From CAYPNP01 sp964412195 (GTDB taxonomy: Bacteria > Acidobacteriota > JAAYUB01): a DNA stretch of 64,000 nucleotides. The notes beneath the pieces were generated by a model, which saw nothing but the letters and a program-made list of their open reading frames with translations, did no database searches and was not told where the DNA came from. This document shows positions 36,545-45,774 of this stretch, piece by piece. Made by a program: the position numbers and the translations under genes. Location: positions 432,014 to 496,013 of the forward strand of contig CAYPNP010000001.1 of the NCBI GenBank assembly GCA_964412195.1, in the 5' to 3' direction. Position 1 is the first letter of the stretch, and each line of letters begins with the position of its first letter.

Positions 36545-37162
36545 ATGAAAAGATTCTTTCTAATTCTGTTCGTATCGGCAATCTTTTGCACTGGTCTTTC
36601 GTGGTTTGTCAAATATGAATACTGCATGTCTGGCGACGGAAGAGGATTCCCTTTCGCTATGACTCATCCCGGTCATGGACCAGCTCCACTTGAACTTGAG
36701 TATGACGGCCAAGCGATTGAAGGAACGGTCTTTGATATAATTTCTTTCGGATTGAATCTGATAACCTGGTCAATTTTGGTTGGGCTGCCCTTAGCCGTTT
36801 TCGACGGGCGAAAAAATCGACGCAAACTTAATCAGTCATCCAACATACCCATAGGCGAGATCAAGGTTGACGACGCAGGTCGATTGTTGGTCATGCCTGT
36901 GCTTCCACGGAGGGAGAACTTCGAGTTCATTTACCGAGCAGCCATGGAAATCAGATGGGACCAGTCGAGCCGCTGCCTCGTGTCGCCTTCGCCACAGCAG
37001 AGAGGTTGGTCCTACGTAGACTGGTTTCGACAGACGCTCCAGGCCGTCGCCAATGAATACGGAGTAAAGCTGCAGATTGGACCTTGGACAAAGTGGTCCG
37101 TATCCGACGCTGTTCGTAATCAGATAGAAGAGTGGTGGGAAGAACAGATTCAGAAGACGTAA
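36545..37162 (+). CDS. Low-GC membrane protein of unknown function
   Basis: The 205-aa product has two hydrophobic segments (about 4-20 and 62-85) and a cytoplasmic C-terminal domain (105-205) rich in aromatic residues (FIYRAAMEIRWDQSSRCLVS; WSYVDWFRQTLQAVANEYGV; IGPWTKWSVSDAV). Its GC is far below the neighbours and it sits next to a non-coding island, so it is probably acquired. The C-terminal pattern recalls small integron-cassette-type domains, but I cannot confirm that. Confidence 0.75.
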   Translation: MKRFFLILFVSAIFCTGLSWFVKYEYCMSGDGRGFPFAMTHPGHGPAPLELEYDGQAIEGTVFDIISFGLNLITWSILVGLPLAVFDGRKNRRKLNQSSNIPIGEIKVDDAGRLLVMPVLPRRENFEFIYRAAMEIRWDQSSRCLVSPSPQQRGWSYVDWFRQTLQAVANEYGVKLQIGPWTKWSVSDAVRNQIEEWWEEQIQKT

Positions 37163-37439
37163 GGCCCTGCCAAACCAAGTGTTGAATTTATGGGTCCCGA
37201 GCCGCACGCGAGAGTCACTGAGTATTGACTGGATATTGCCTGCTTAGAATCCCTGATTTTCGTCGTTTCTCTCTCTCCGTCCCCCCGTCTCCCTATCCTA
37301 TAGAAATCGGAAAGCTTACGAAAAGAGATGGCGTCAGGCTCTGTCACGACCCGGACGCCGGACAGAGGTCAGTACCGGTGGGCGTCAGAGGCTTTGTCCC
37401 AACTGCAATTATTCCTGTTCCCGCAGACCGCGGATTTCC

Positions 37440-37708
37440 AGCCCGGAGGGCGCCCTAAAATAACCCCATGCGTGAGCATGGGGCCCAGCGCAGCGTGAGT
37501 AGTATTTCAGATTTCCAACCCCTGAGCCCCGCCCAGGGGCGGCATACAACACACCGAACATGCGACTTCCGGCTTTGGCGCGAGGCGCCGGACAGCCTAA
37601 GATTATGCCGCCCCAGAGCGGGCTCAGAGAGGAGATCCGGAGCACGCGGAATTCGCACGTCCCGCCCCATGCTCACGCATGAGGTTATTTTAGGGCGCCT
37701 TCCGGGCT
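37440..37708. mobile_element. 269-bp MITE-like element with 45-bp inverted ends
   Basis: The left end (37440-37484, starting AGCCCGGAGGGCGCCC) and right end (37664-37708) are inverted copies with 43 of 45 bases matching. A second inverted pair lies inside: CCTGAGCCCCGCCC (from about 37524) and its complement near 37610-37635. No convincing gene is present in either direction, so if it moves it needs a transposase from elsewhere. It may equally be a large folded RNA or protein-binding structure. Confidence 0.6.
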
Positions 37709-38081
37709 GACGCCTTCCTTTCAATCCACTCGGGATGAGTGTTACGACATGGTCTCGTCAGCCACCGGCGGGGAGCTTGGCTCAGCTGGCGACGACGATC
37801 GGCGTCTTCAAGACAAACAGATATCGGAGTGACGACTCGCGCCGGTTGTGGATGATCCCGGTGCCGACATCCTGGCGGGGGTTACGCATCGCGCCGGCGG
37901 CTGACGCCTGCCGGTACTGACGAGGTGGCGAGGGCTGTGTGCCGCGCCGGTCGCTGACGCTCCCGGTACTGACCGCTTGCCGGCCTCGATGATTGTCGCC
38001 GATTCGCCCCACCGCCGTTTCGCCGTTTCCGTCTCCCCGTCTCCCCGTCCCCCCGTCTCCCCGTCTCCCCGTCTCCCCGTC
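37709..38081. repeat. Non-coding region with GCTGACGC/CCGGTACTGAC and CCCCGTCT words
   Basis: Words such as CGCGCCGGCGGCTGACGC and GCCGGTACTGAC recur at 37905-37975 and, in diverged form, at 37345-37390 and 49290-49330. A run of GTCTCCCCGTC words lies at 38022-38080. No gene is seen between 37163 and 38099. Confidence 0.6.
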
Positions 38082-38099
38082 CCATGGAACGCGGCAGGC

Positions 38100-39134
38100 T
38101 CACGGGATTACCGAAATGCCGGGTTGCTCCCGCAGCGTCCCAATGCGGCGTGTCCAGGGATAGGCCCGCTGCAGCTCCGCCAGCACGGCCGCGACCGCCG
38201 GCTCGGGCACGGCCAGCAGCAGCCCCCCCGACGTCTGGGCGTCGTACAAGGCGTTCACAATGCCGGGATCCAGGCCGTCGGCGGTTTCCACGTGGGGCCG
38301 CAGGTACTCGCGGTTGGCCAGGCTGCCGCCGGGCATCTTCCCCTCCCGCAGCAGCGGCAGGGCGTCGGGCATCACCGGCACGGCGCCTGCCCGGATCTCC
38401 GCCCCGACGCCCGAGGCGGCGCACATCTCCCACAAGTGCCCGAGCAGCCCGAAGCCGGTGACGTCGGTGGCGGCGCGGATCCCGTGGCGGTGCATCACCG
38501 GCACCGCGTCGGCGTTGAGCCGGGCCATGGTCTCGATGCAGGGGCGGATGTCGTCCTCGGTCTTCTTCCCTGCCTTCAGGGCGGTGGTCAGGGCGCCGGT
38601 GCCCAGCGGCTTCGTCAGCAGGAGGGCTTCGCCGGCGCGGGCGTTGCGGTTCAGCGCCAGGCGGCCCTCCGCGACGACGCCCGTCACCGCCAGGCCGTAC
38701 TTGGGTTCGGGGTCGTCCACGGTGTGGCCGCCGGCGATGGCGATGCCGGCCTCGGCGGCCTTGTCCAGCCCGCCGCGCAGGATCTGCCGCAGGTGCTCCA
38801 GTCCCAGCGACTTGGGGAAGGTGACGATGTTCAGGGCCGTCACCGGCGTGGCGCCCATGGCGTAGACGTCCGACAGGGCGTTGGCGGCGGCGATGCTGCC
38901 GAAGAGGTAGGGGTCGTCCACCACCGGGGTGAAGAAGTCCACGGTCTGCACGAGCAGCAGGCCGGGCTGCACCTCGAACACCGACGCGTCTTCGGCGGTG
39001 TCGAATCCCACCCGCAGCCGGGGATCGGGAAAGGCCGGCAGGCCCTCCAGCGCCTGGCCCAGCTCCGCCGGGCCCAGCTTGGACGCTCAGCCGGCGCAGC
39101 GCACGAACTGGGTCAACCTCACCTTCTCGTTCAA
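38100..39134 (-). CDS. selD: Selenophosphate synthetase (SelD) with UGA-encoded selenocysteine
   Basis: SelD makes selenophosphate from selenide and ATP, the selenium donor for selenocysteine and selenouridine. Conventional reading would start at GTG/ATG near 39011, but the same frame continues upstream through one TGA (39087-39089) to TTG 39134, five bases after GGAGG. The upstream part reads LTQFVRCAG-[TGA]-ASKLGPAEL, exactly the SelD active-site motif with Cys13 and Sec16. The rest has the AIRS-type motifs DDPYLFGSIAAANALSDVYA, GGHTVDDPEPKYG and TDVTGFGLLGHL. The 344-residue length fits SelD. A stem-loop after the UGA that could act as SECIS was not modelled. Confidence 0.94.
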
Positions 39135-39170
39135 CGACACCTCCAAAGGACCAACTCCGATCGAATATTA

Positions 39171-39306
39171 ACCGCAAAGGCGCAAAGGACGCAAAGATTT
39201 TTCCGGCTGGAAACCAACCCGTCAGGAGGGTATCAGATTGCCTTACATGGATGCTTGGTTTTGGCCCTCAATGGGTTTGCGCTTTGCGTTCTTTGCGCCT
39301 TTGCGG
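39171..39306. repeat. Inverted CGCAAAG-word element
   Basis: CCGCAAAGGCGCAAAGGACG (39171-39196) and the complementary CTTTGCGTTCTTTGCGCC (39279-39306) flank a 80-base centre between the TPR gene end and the selD start. Confidence 0.85.
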
Positions 39307-39318
39307 TTGATCTCCGAA

Positions 39319-40071
39319 TCAGGATTTGCCGGAGAGGAGCGCCTGGAAGCGCGGGTCCTGCAGGAACGGCGCGAAGTCCTTGTCCTCCTGGATTTCCTTC
39401 GTGTCCTTGAACCCGGCCTCGAAGCTCTTCCGCAGGAAGTAGAGCACTTTGTCGACGTCCCCGACCTGGGCGTACAACTTGGCGTAATAGTAGAAGCGCT
39501 TCTGGTCTTCAAAGCTCGCGGCGCCCAGCTCCAGGCCGCCGGGCCGCTCCCGCGTCAGATACTCCGGGTCCAGCTGGACCAGCTTGTGCATGGTGTCGAT
39601 GCCCTGCAGGTACTTCTTCTTGGCGAAGTACACGTTGGCCAGGTTGTAGTACGCCAGCAGGAAGCGAGGGTCCAGCTCGATGGCCTTCTTGTACGCCTTG
39701 ATGGCGTTCTTGTACTGCTTGCGGACGTGGTAGACCGCGCCGAGGTTGTTGTAGGGCCGCGCGTACTTCGGGTCGAGCTTGCTCGCCTTCTTGAAGTAGG
39801 TCCGGGCGGCGTCCAGCTGGCCGTTCTGCAGGTAGGTGAGGCCGAGGTAGTTGCAGATCTCGGCGCTTTTGGGCTCCTGTTGCAGGGCCAGCAGGAGTTC
39901 CTCCAGGGCCTCGTTGTAGTGCTTCAGCGCCAGTTTGACCTTGGCCTTCTCGAGGTGGACGTTGCTCGACGGGGCGGTGCCGGGTGGAGCGGATTGGGCT
40001 TCCTGGGCAGCGGCTGCGCCCGCGAGACCGAGGGCGAGGGTCGCGACCAGAACGAAGGTGGGGAGACGCAT
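39319..40071 (-). CDS. Exported TPR protein
   Basis: The 250-aa product has a Sec signal peptide (TFVLVATLALGLAGAAAAQ) and four to five tetratricopeptide repeats (about 38-190: HYNEALEELLLALQQEPKSA, ARPYNNLGAVYHVRKQYKNA and so on). It is likely a periplasmic scaffold. ATG 40071 follows AGGAGG; the longer frame to 40290 is not supported. A repeat element follows its stop directly. Confidence 0.9.
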   Translation of the reverse strand: MRLPTFVLVATLALGLAGAAAAQEAQSAPPGTAPSSNVHLEKAKVKLALKHYNEALEELLLALQQEPKSAEICNYLGLTYLQNGQLDAARTYFKKASKLDPKYARPYNNLGAVYHVRKQYKNAIKAYKKAIELDPRFLLAYYNLANVYFAKKKYLQGIDTMHKLVQLDPEYLTRERPGGLELGAASFEDQKRFYYYAKLYAQVGDVDKVLYFLRKSFEAGFKDTKEIQEDKDFAPFLQDPRFQALLSGKS

Positions 40072-40292
40072 GGCCGACCTCCTGAGCCGGTTTCTGCCCG
40101 TCATTGTACGACAAATCGGACCGAAGGGTTGGAAAAAACCGCGCTCCGGCGACCTTCCCTGCATCGGGAGGCCCGGATCCTTTCGCCGGGTGGCGCATCC
40201 AAACAGGTGCCGGGGACGGATCGACCGGACGGTGCCCGCGTGGACGGGCGCCCCCGGTTCTCCCCGACATCTCCAAATCAGAGGGTGCAACG

Positions 40293-41393
40293 ATGAAGTG
40301 GTCCTGGCGGGTTGGATCGTATGCCGGCATCGGCGTGTACATCCACGCGACCTTCCTCCTGCTCATCGGCTGGGTGGTGCTCACCCACTGGCTTCGAGGA
40401 AAGAGCCTGGCCGTCACCGCGGAGGGCGTCCTGTTCATGCTCGCGCTCTTCGCCTGCGTGCTGCTGCACGAGTTCGGCCACGCCCTCACGGCCAAGCGCT
40501 TCGGCATCAGGACGCGCGACATCACCCTCCTGCCCATCGGGGGCGTGGCGCGCCTCGAGCGCATGCCTGACGACCCCCGGCAGGAGCTCTGGGTCGCGCT
40601 GGCCGGCCCGGCGGTCAACGTCGTCATCGCCGCGGCGCTGTTCGGCTGGCTGGCCGTGACCAACGCCCTCGAGCCGCTGTCCAAGCTCGCGGTTGCCGAG
40701 GGTTCATTCGTGGAGCGGCTGCTGGTCGTGAACGTCTTCCTGGTCCTCTTCAACATGCTGCCGGCGTTCCCCATGGACGGCGGCCGGGTGGTCCGGGCGC
40801 TGCTGGCCACCCGCATGGAGTACACCAAGGCGACCCACATCGCCGCTCTGCTGGGGCAGGGGATGGCCTACCTGTTCGGGTTCCTCGGGCTGCTGTTCAA
40901 CCCGTTCCTTTTGTTCATCGCCTTTTTCGTCTGGATCGGCGCGGCGCAGGAGGCCAGCATGACCCAGATGAAGTCCGCCCTGTCCGGCATCCCGGTCAGC
41001 CGGGCCATGCTGACGGACTTCCAGGTCCTCCTGCCGGGGGATCCGCTGTCGGCGGCCGTGGAGAAGATCCTGGCAGGTTTCCAGCACGACTTCCCGGTCC
41101 TCGAGGGCAACGAGGTGGTGGGGGTCCTGACGCGGGAGGACCTGATGCGCGCCCTGGCCGAACGCGGGCCGGAGGCGCCGGTGGGGGCGGTGATGCGGCG
41201 CGACATCCAGTCGGCCGACGCCGGTGAGATGCTGGAGACGGCGTTCCAGCGGCTGCAGGGCTGCGACTGCCGGGCGCTGCCGGTGTACCGCCTCGGCCGC
41301 CTGGCGGGCCTGCTCACCGCCGACAACGTCGGCGAATTCCTGATGATCCAATCCGCCATGACGTCGCTGCAGAAAAGCCGGCGCGCCTCCTGA
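40293..41393 (+). CDS. Site-2-type zinc metalloprotease (M50) with two CBS domains
   Basis: The 366-aa product is an intramembrane protease with six or so hydrophobic segments. The zinc motif HEFGH is at residues 59-63 and the third ligand Asp161 is in NMLPAFPMDGG. Two CBS domains fill the C-terminal part (about 245-355), a layout of the M50B/Rip3-like group, in which CBS domains may sense nucleotides. It starts at ATG 40293 and appears to be monocistronic. The substrate is unknown; anti-sigma factors are typical for the class. Confidence 0.93.
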   Translation: MKWSWRVGSYAGIGVYIHATFLLLIGWVVLTHWLRGKSLAVTAEGVLFMLALFACVLLHEFGHALTAKRFGIRTRDITLLPIGGVARLERMPDDPRQELWVALAGPAVNVVIAAALFGWLAVTNALEPLSKLAVAEGSFVERLLVVNVFLVLFNMLPAFPMDGGRVVRALLATRMEYTKATHIAALLGQGMAYLFGFLGLLFNPFLLFIAFFVWIGAAQEASMTQMKSALSGIPVSRAMLTDFQVLLPGDPLSAAVEKILAGFQHDFPVLEGNEVVGVLTREDLMRALAERGPEAPVGAVMRRDIQSADAGEMLETAFQRLQGCDCRALPVYRLGRLAGLLTADNVGEFLMIQSAMTSLQKSRRAS

Positions 41394-41399
41394 CAATTG

Positions 41400-41640
41400 C
41401 GAATTGACCGGTGACGGGTGACGGGTGACCGCCGATCCGAGCATGGACCATTGACGATGATCCATGGAATGTCGACCCACTTGAGATTATTTCATCGATC
41501 GTACTCGTCGCTTGTCATCGTACTCGGAATCGTTATCGGACCAAGAATTTACACGCAGAGCGCTGTTATACAAGGCGCTGAGAACGCGGAGAAATCCCCG
41601 GTTTTCAATCCGCAATCCGCAATCCGAAATCCGCAATTGT
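41400..41640. repeat. Composite short-word repeat region
   Basis: ACCGGTGACGGGTGACGGG (41407-41429), ATGGACCATTGACGATG (41442-41470), a TCGTACTCG/ATCG run (about 41493-41541), CGCAGAGCGC-type words and AATCCGCAATCCGCAATCCG (41607-41638). No gene is present. Confidence 0.75.
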
Positions 41641-41657
41641 CTTATCCCGTTTGTCTC

Positions 41658-41686
41658 TTGTCCCTCGCCCGGCTGGCGGGTACAAT
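41658..41686 (+). promoter_or_regulatory. Sigma70-like promoter
   Basis: TTGTCC at 41658-41663 and TACAAT at 41681-41686 are 17 bases apart, 28 bases before the ATG of the next gene. Confidence 0.5.
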
Positions 41687-41714
41687 GGCGGCAATCCCAT
41701 CCCCAGGAGGGCCC

Positions 41715-42308
41715 ATGCGATTGTTGGTGGACATGAACGGACGCCGCGACGTGGCGGCGGTCGACTGGGAGTTCCTGTACGAGCTCAAGAACGCGGCCGG
41801 CGAACTGGTGGAGCATGACCGCATCCGGGTTAACAGCCAGCTGCTCCGGAAGATCCCGGCCAAGTGGGCCGAGGTCAAGGACGCCCTGCGCAGGGCGCTG
41901 GGCGATGAGGACGAGATCTGGGTGGCCATCTCGGACGTGGAAATCAAGGGCAACGACTACATCATCGAGGGGACCCTTCAGCGCCCCGACGGCAAGCCGC
42001 TGGAATTCCACAAGCTCGAGGTCCTGGACAAAGACATCCTCGAGGATGATTTCATCGGAAAAGTCGTGACCACCGGCAAGGGGGAATTCCGGCTGGGTTT
42101 CGGCCCCGAGACCTTCAACGATTTCCCCTGGATCCGCACCGAGACCATGCCGGATTTCATCTTCCGGGTGTACGAATGGAAGGGGGACCATTTCGACCCC
42201 GTCCTCAAGCTCAAGCCGAAGCCCCTCAAGGTCACCAAGTTTGGGAAACAGAAGGTGCTGGTGATTTTCGGCGCCGTCACCGTCGACCCCTCCGGTAAAA
42301 GGAAGTGA
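41715..42308 (+). CDS. Conserved-looking protein of unknown function
   Basis: The 197-aa product starts at ATG 41715 after CAGGAGG. It has no signal peptide. The N-terminal half is helical and charged (FLYELKNAAGELVEHDRIRV); the C-terminal half is beta-rich (GEFRLGFGPETFNDFPWIRT; PDFIFRVYEWKGDHFDPVLK), resembling transthyretin- or C2-like sandwiches. I do not recognise a family. Confidence 0.7.
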   Translation: MRLLVDMNGRRDVAAVDWEFLYELKNAAGELVEHDRIRVNSQLLRKIPAKWAEVKDALRRALGDEDEIWVAISDVEIKGNDYIIEGTLQRPDGKPLEFHKLEVLDKDILEDDFIGKVVTTGKGEFRLGFGPETFNDFPWIRTETMPDFIFRVYEWKGDHFDPVLKLKPKPLKVTKFGKQKVLVIFGAVTVDPSGKRK

Positions 42309-42416
42309 CGGTTCCCCGGCCGCGAAGCCGACGTTCCGGTTGAACCCGAAAATGCTTGGTGTCCTTCGTGCCTTTGTGGTGAAATGGTCTCCTAATCCAC
42401 GGGAAAGGCACTGCCC

Positions 42417-43763
42417 ATGATGGCGCAACTGGAATCGATCCTCCAGCAGGTCAGCAACGTGGTCTGGGGGCCGCCCATGCTGGTCCTGCTCTTCGGCACC
42501 CACCTCTTCCTCACGTTCCGGCTCCGCTTCATCCAGCGGTACATCGGCAAGGCGATCAGGATCTCCCTGGGCCGCTCCCGGGAGGGCGAGGGCGACGTCA
42601 GCCAGTTCGGGGCCATGGTCACCGCATTGGCGGCCACCATTGGCACCGGCAACATCGTCGGCGTGGCCACCGCCGTGGCGGCGGGCGGCCCCGGGGCGGT
42701 GCTCTGGATGTGGCTCACCGGCGTCTTTGGCATCGCCACCAAGTATGCCGAGGCGCTGCTGTCGGTGAAGTACCGGGTAGTCACTCCGTCGGGACTCATG
42801 GCCGGCGGACCGATGTATGTGCTGGAGCGCGGATTGAAACAGCGCTGGCTGGGGATGGTGTTCGCCGGATTCACCGCCGTGACCGCTTTCGGCATCGGCA
42901 ACATGGTCCAGGCCAACTCCATCTCCACCCTGGTCCACGATACCTTCAGCATCTCCCCCTGGATCACCGGCGGGGTGATGACCATCCTGACTGCAGTGGT
43001 CATCCTGGGCGGCATCCGTTCCATCGCCCGGACGTGCGAGCTGCTGGTGCCGTTCATGGCCATCTTCTACGTCCTCGGCTGCATCATCCTGCTGGCCATG
43101 GACTGGCGGCGCATTCCCGACACGATCGGGGTGATTCTCCGGGGCGCCTGGACCGGCCAGGCCGCGGTAGGCGGTTTCCTGGGCGCGGGCATGCGCGAGG
43201 CGATGCGCTACGGGATCGCCCGCGGACTGTTCTCCAACGAGTCCGGCCTCGGCAGCGCCCCCATCGTGGCGGCGGCCGCGCAGACGAAGAACCCGGTCCG
43301 GCAGGCGCTGGTGTCGTCCACCGGCACGTTCTGGGACACGGTGGTGGTCTGCGCCATGACCGGCCTGGTGCTGGTCAACTCGGGGGAGTGGATGAACGGC
43401 CTGAACGGCGCGCGGCTGACTAAGGCGGCGTTCTCCGACCTGCCCGTCGTCGGCCCGTTCGTGCTCACCATCGGCCTGATGACGTTCGTTTTTTCCACCA
43501 TCCTGGGCTGGTCGTATTACGGCGAGAAGGCGGCCGAGTACCTCTTCGGCCCGAAGGCCATCCCCGTGTACCGCTGGATCTGGGTGGCGGTGGTGATGGT
43601 GGGCTCGGTGGCGAGCCTGCCCATCGTCTGGTCGTTCGCCGACATCACCAACGCGCTGATGGCCCTGCCGAACCTGGTGGGGCTGCTGCTGCTGAGCCGC
43701 GTGTTGGTGGACGAAACCCGGCACTACCTGTGGTCCGGGAAGCTGGACGCCGGCCTGGAGTAG
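42417..43763 (+). CDS. Sodium:alanine symporter (AGCS family)
   Basis: The 448-aa product has about ten transmembrane helices. AGCS motifs are present: ALAATIGTGNIVGVATAVAA, GPGAVLWMWLTGVFGIATKY, GGPMYVLERGL and RGLFSNESGLGSAPIVAAAA. It imports alanine or glycine with sodium. ATG 42417 is followed directly by a second ATG. It stands alone, with a repeat after its stop codon. Confidence 0.96.
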   Translation: MMAQLESILQQVSNVVWGPPMLVLLFGTHLFLTFRLRFIQRYIGKAIRISLGRSREGEGDVSQFGAMVTALAATIGTGNIVGVATAVAAGGPGAVLWMWLTGVFGIATKYAEALLSVKYRVVTPSGLMAGGPMYVLERGLKQRWLGMVFAGFTAVTAFGIGNMVQANSISTLVHDTFSISPWITGGVMTILTAVVILGGIRSIARTCELLVPFMAIFYVLGCIILLAMDWRRIPDTIGVILRGAWTGQAAVGGFLGAGMREAMRYGIARGLFSNESGLGSAPIVAAAAQTKNPVRQALVSSTGTFWDTVVVCAMTGLVLVNSGEWMNGLNGARLTKAAFSDLPVVGPFVLTIGLMTFVFSTILGWSYYGEKAAEYLFGPKAIPVYRWIWVAVVMVGSVASLPIVWSFADITNALMALPNLVGLLLLSRVLVDETRHYLWSGKLDAGLE

Positions 43764-43767
43764 AGCA

Positions 43768-43892
43768 AGCGAACATCGAACATCGAACACTGAACATCGA
43801 AGTCAGATAGCAATTTTCAGCGCACGCAAATGTAGATTGAACACGGATTGACTTCGATGTTCAATGTTCGATGTTGGGTGTTCGATGTTTGG
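43768..43892. repeat. Inverted GAACATC-word element
   Basis: GAACATCGAACATCGAACAC words (43770-43802) face TTCAATGTTCGATGTTGGG words (43858-43890), forming a long imperfect hairpin that ends 14 bases before the queF start. Confidence 0.85.
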
Positions 43893-43905
43893 CTTGGAGC
43901 GGCCT

Positions 43906-44301
43906 ATGGAATATCCCGAGTTTGAATCATTGGGGAAGGAAGTGCGGGCGCCGGTGCGGCGGCTGGAGGTGTTTCCCGCCCCGGACGGGGTGGACCGCGT
44001 GACCCTGGCGAGCGACGAGGTGACGAGCCTCTGCCCGGTGACCGGCCAGCCGGACTTCGCCACGGTGACCATCGAGTACGCGCCCGAAGGCCTGTGCCTG
44101 GAGAGCAAGAGCCTGAAGCTCTACCTCTGGAGCTTCCGGGAGGAGGGGCTCTTCTGCGAGGCGATGGCCGCCCGGGTCGCCGGCGACGTCGCCGCCGCCT
44201 GCCGGCCGAAGTGGGTGACGGTGATGGTGGTCCAGAAGCCCCGGGGCGGCATCACCATCACCGCCCGCGCCTCCGCCGGCTCCCCTCCAAAAGAAACTTG
44301 A
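43906..44301 (+). CDS. queF: NADPH-dependent 7-cyano-7-deazaguanine reductase
   Basis: QueF reduces preQ0 to preQ1 in queuosine synthesis. The 131-aa product is a type I (single-domain) QueF with the catalytic Cys43 in TSLCPVTGQPDF, Asp50, and the signature LESKSLKLYLWSFRE. ATG 43906 is chosen; an upstream in-frame ATG at 43864 would translate repeat sequence. No other que gene or preQ1 riboswitch is visible. Confidence 0.93.
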   Translation: MEYPEFESLGKEVRAPVRRLEVFPAPDGVDRVTLASDEVTSLCPVTGQPDFATVTIEYAPEGLCLESKSLKLYLWSFREEGLFCEAMAARVAGDVAAACRPKWVTVMVVQKPRGGITITARASAGSPPKET

Positions 44302-44316
44302 GGCATCGGGCAGTTT

Positions 44317-44397
44317 CACGCAGAGACGCAGAGAGCGCAGAGCAATCTCCGGCAGCCCGTTCTTCTCTGCGGACTCTGCGCCTCTGCGTGTAGATAT
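44317..44397. repeat. Inverted CGCAGAG-word element
   Basis: CACGCAGAGACGCAGAGAGC (about 44319-44344) faces CTCTGCGGACTCTGCGCC (44366-44391), filling the gap between queF and the phosphatase gene. Confidence 0.85.
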
Positions 44398-44416
44398 TTA
44401 TTGAAGAGGGGATTGG

Positions 44417-45763
44417 ATGAAGTTCACTCTCTTGAAGATCGTGGGCTTATGCTTGCTCCTGGCGGTGGGCATCGGGGCGAGGCCCGGCACGGAGACGTCG
44501 CTGCTGCGCTCCGGCCCGATGGTCGGCTACGCCGAGATGCGGGAGGTGATGCTCTGGGTTCAGACCACCGCCCCGGCCCGCGTCCAGATCCGCTACTGGC
44601 CCGAGGGAAAGCCTGGCGATGCCCGAACGACTGCCGTGCAGGAGACCCGCGACGCCGCCGCCTGCACCGCCCACCTCCTGGCCGACCGGGTCGAGCCGGG
44701 CCGGCGGTACGAATACGAGCTGCGCATCAACGGCCGCCCGGTGCCGCGGCCCTATCCGCTGCGGTTCCAGACCCTGCCGCTGTGGCAATACCGCACCGAC
44801 CCGCCCGCCTTCACCTTCGCCACGGGCAGCTGCGCCTACATCAACGAGCCGGGGACCGACCGGCCGGGCGAGACCTACGGCGGGCACTACGAGATCTTCG
44901 ACGCCATCACCCGGAACCGCCCCGACTTCATGCTCTGGCTGGGGGACAACTGCTACCTGCGCGAGCCGGACTGGGGCAGCCGCACCGGCGTCCTGCAGCG
45001 GTACGGCCACACCCGGGCCCTGCCGGAGCTGCAGCCGCTGCTGGGGTCGGTCCACCACTACGCCATCTGGGACGACCACGACTACGGCCCCAACGATTCC
45101 GACCGGAGCTACCCCGGCAAGGGCTGGACCCTCGAGGCGTTCAAGCTGTTCTGGGCCAATCCGGTCCATGACGTCACCCGCCGGGGCGGGATCACCGGCG
45201 CCTTCGTCTGGGGCGACGTCCAGTTCTTCCTGCTGGACGACCGGTGGTTCCGTACGCCGGACCGCCGGCGGACGGGCCGGCGCGTCATGCTGGGCGACGC
45301 CCAGCTCGAGTGGCTGCTGGATGCCCTGGCCTACAGCAAGGCCCCCTTCAAGATCGTCGCCACCGGCGGCCAGGTGCTCAATCCCGAGGCTGTGTACGAA
45401 ACCTACGCCACCTTCCCCGAGGAGCGCGAGCGGCTCCTGAAGGCCATCGCCGACGAGGGGATCGACGGGGTCATCTTCCTGACAGGGGATCGCCATCACA
45501 CGGTCCTCTCCAGGCTGGACCGCCCCGGCACCTACCCGCTCTACGACCTGACCGTCTCGCCCTTCACTGCCGGGCCGGCCCAGCCCGATCCGAAGGAAGG
45601 TGCGCTGCGGGTGCCCGGCACGCTGGTCGTCGAGCGCAACTTCGCCTTGCTGACGGTCTCCGGGCCGCGCACGGACCGGAGCCTGCGGATCCGGGTGTTC
45701 GCCTCCGACGGCGCCCCGCGCTGGGAGCAAACCATCCGGGCCAGCGACCTCCGCGGCAAATAG
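44417..45763 (+). CDS. PhoD-like alkaline phosphatase / metallophosphoesterase
   Basis: The 448-aa product has a Sec signal peptide (LLKIVGLCLLLAVGIGA), an Ig-like N-terminal domain (about 25-125) and a PhoD-like metallophosphatase core with FATGSCAYIN, FMLWLGDNCYL, YAIWDDHDYGPND and FLTGDRHHTVLS. These motifs bind the metal cluster (usually iron and calcium in PhoD). It is periplasmic or secreted. No pho box was recognised. Confidence 0.92.
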   Translation: MKFTLLKIVGLCLLLAVGIGARPGTETSLLRSGPMVGYAEMREVMLWVQTTAPARVQIRYWPEGKPGDARTTAVQETRDAAACTAHLLADRVEPGRRYEYELRINGRPVPRPYPLRFQTLPLWQYRTDPPAFTFATGSCAYINEPGTDRPGETYGGHYEIFDAITRNRPDFMLWLGDNCYLREPDWGSRTGVLQRYGHTRALPELQPLLGSVHHYAIWDDHDYGPNDSDRSYPGKGWTLEAFKLFWANPVHDVTRRGGITGAFVWGDVQFFLLDDRWFRTPDRRRTGRRVMLGDAQLEWLLDALAYSKAPFKIVATGGQVLNPEAVYETYATFPEERERLLKAIADEGIDGVIFLTGDRHHTVLSRLDRPGTYPLYDLTVSPFTAGPAQPDPKEGALRVPGTLVVERNFALLTVSGPRTDRSLRIRVFASDGAPRWEQTIRASDLRGK

Positions 45764-45774
45764 ACAAGCCGCAA

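Noticed and set aside
37440..37724. Short open frames inside the inverted-end element
   Set aside because: Both strands give similar frames because the DNA is palindromic; no ribosome binding site or protein-like pattern is seen.
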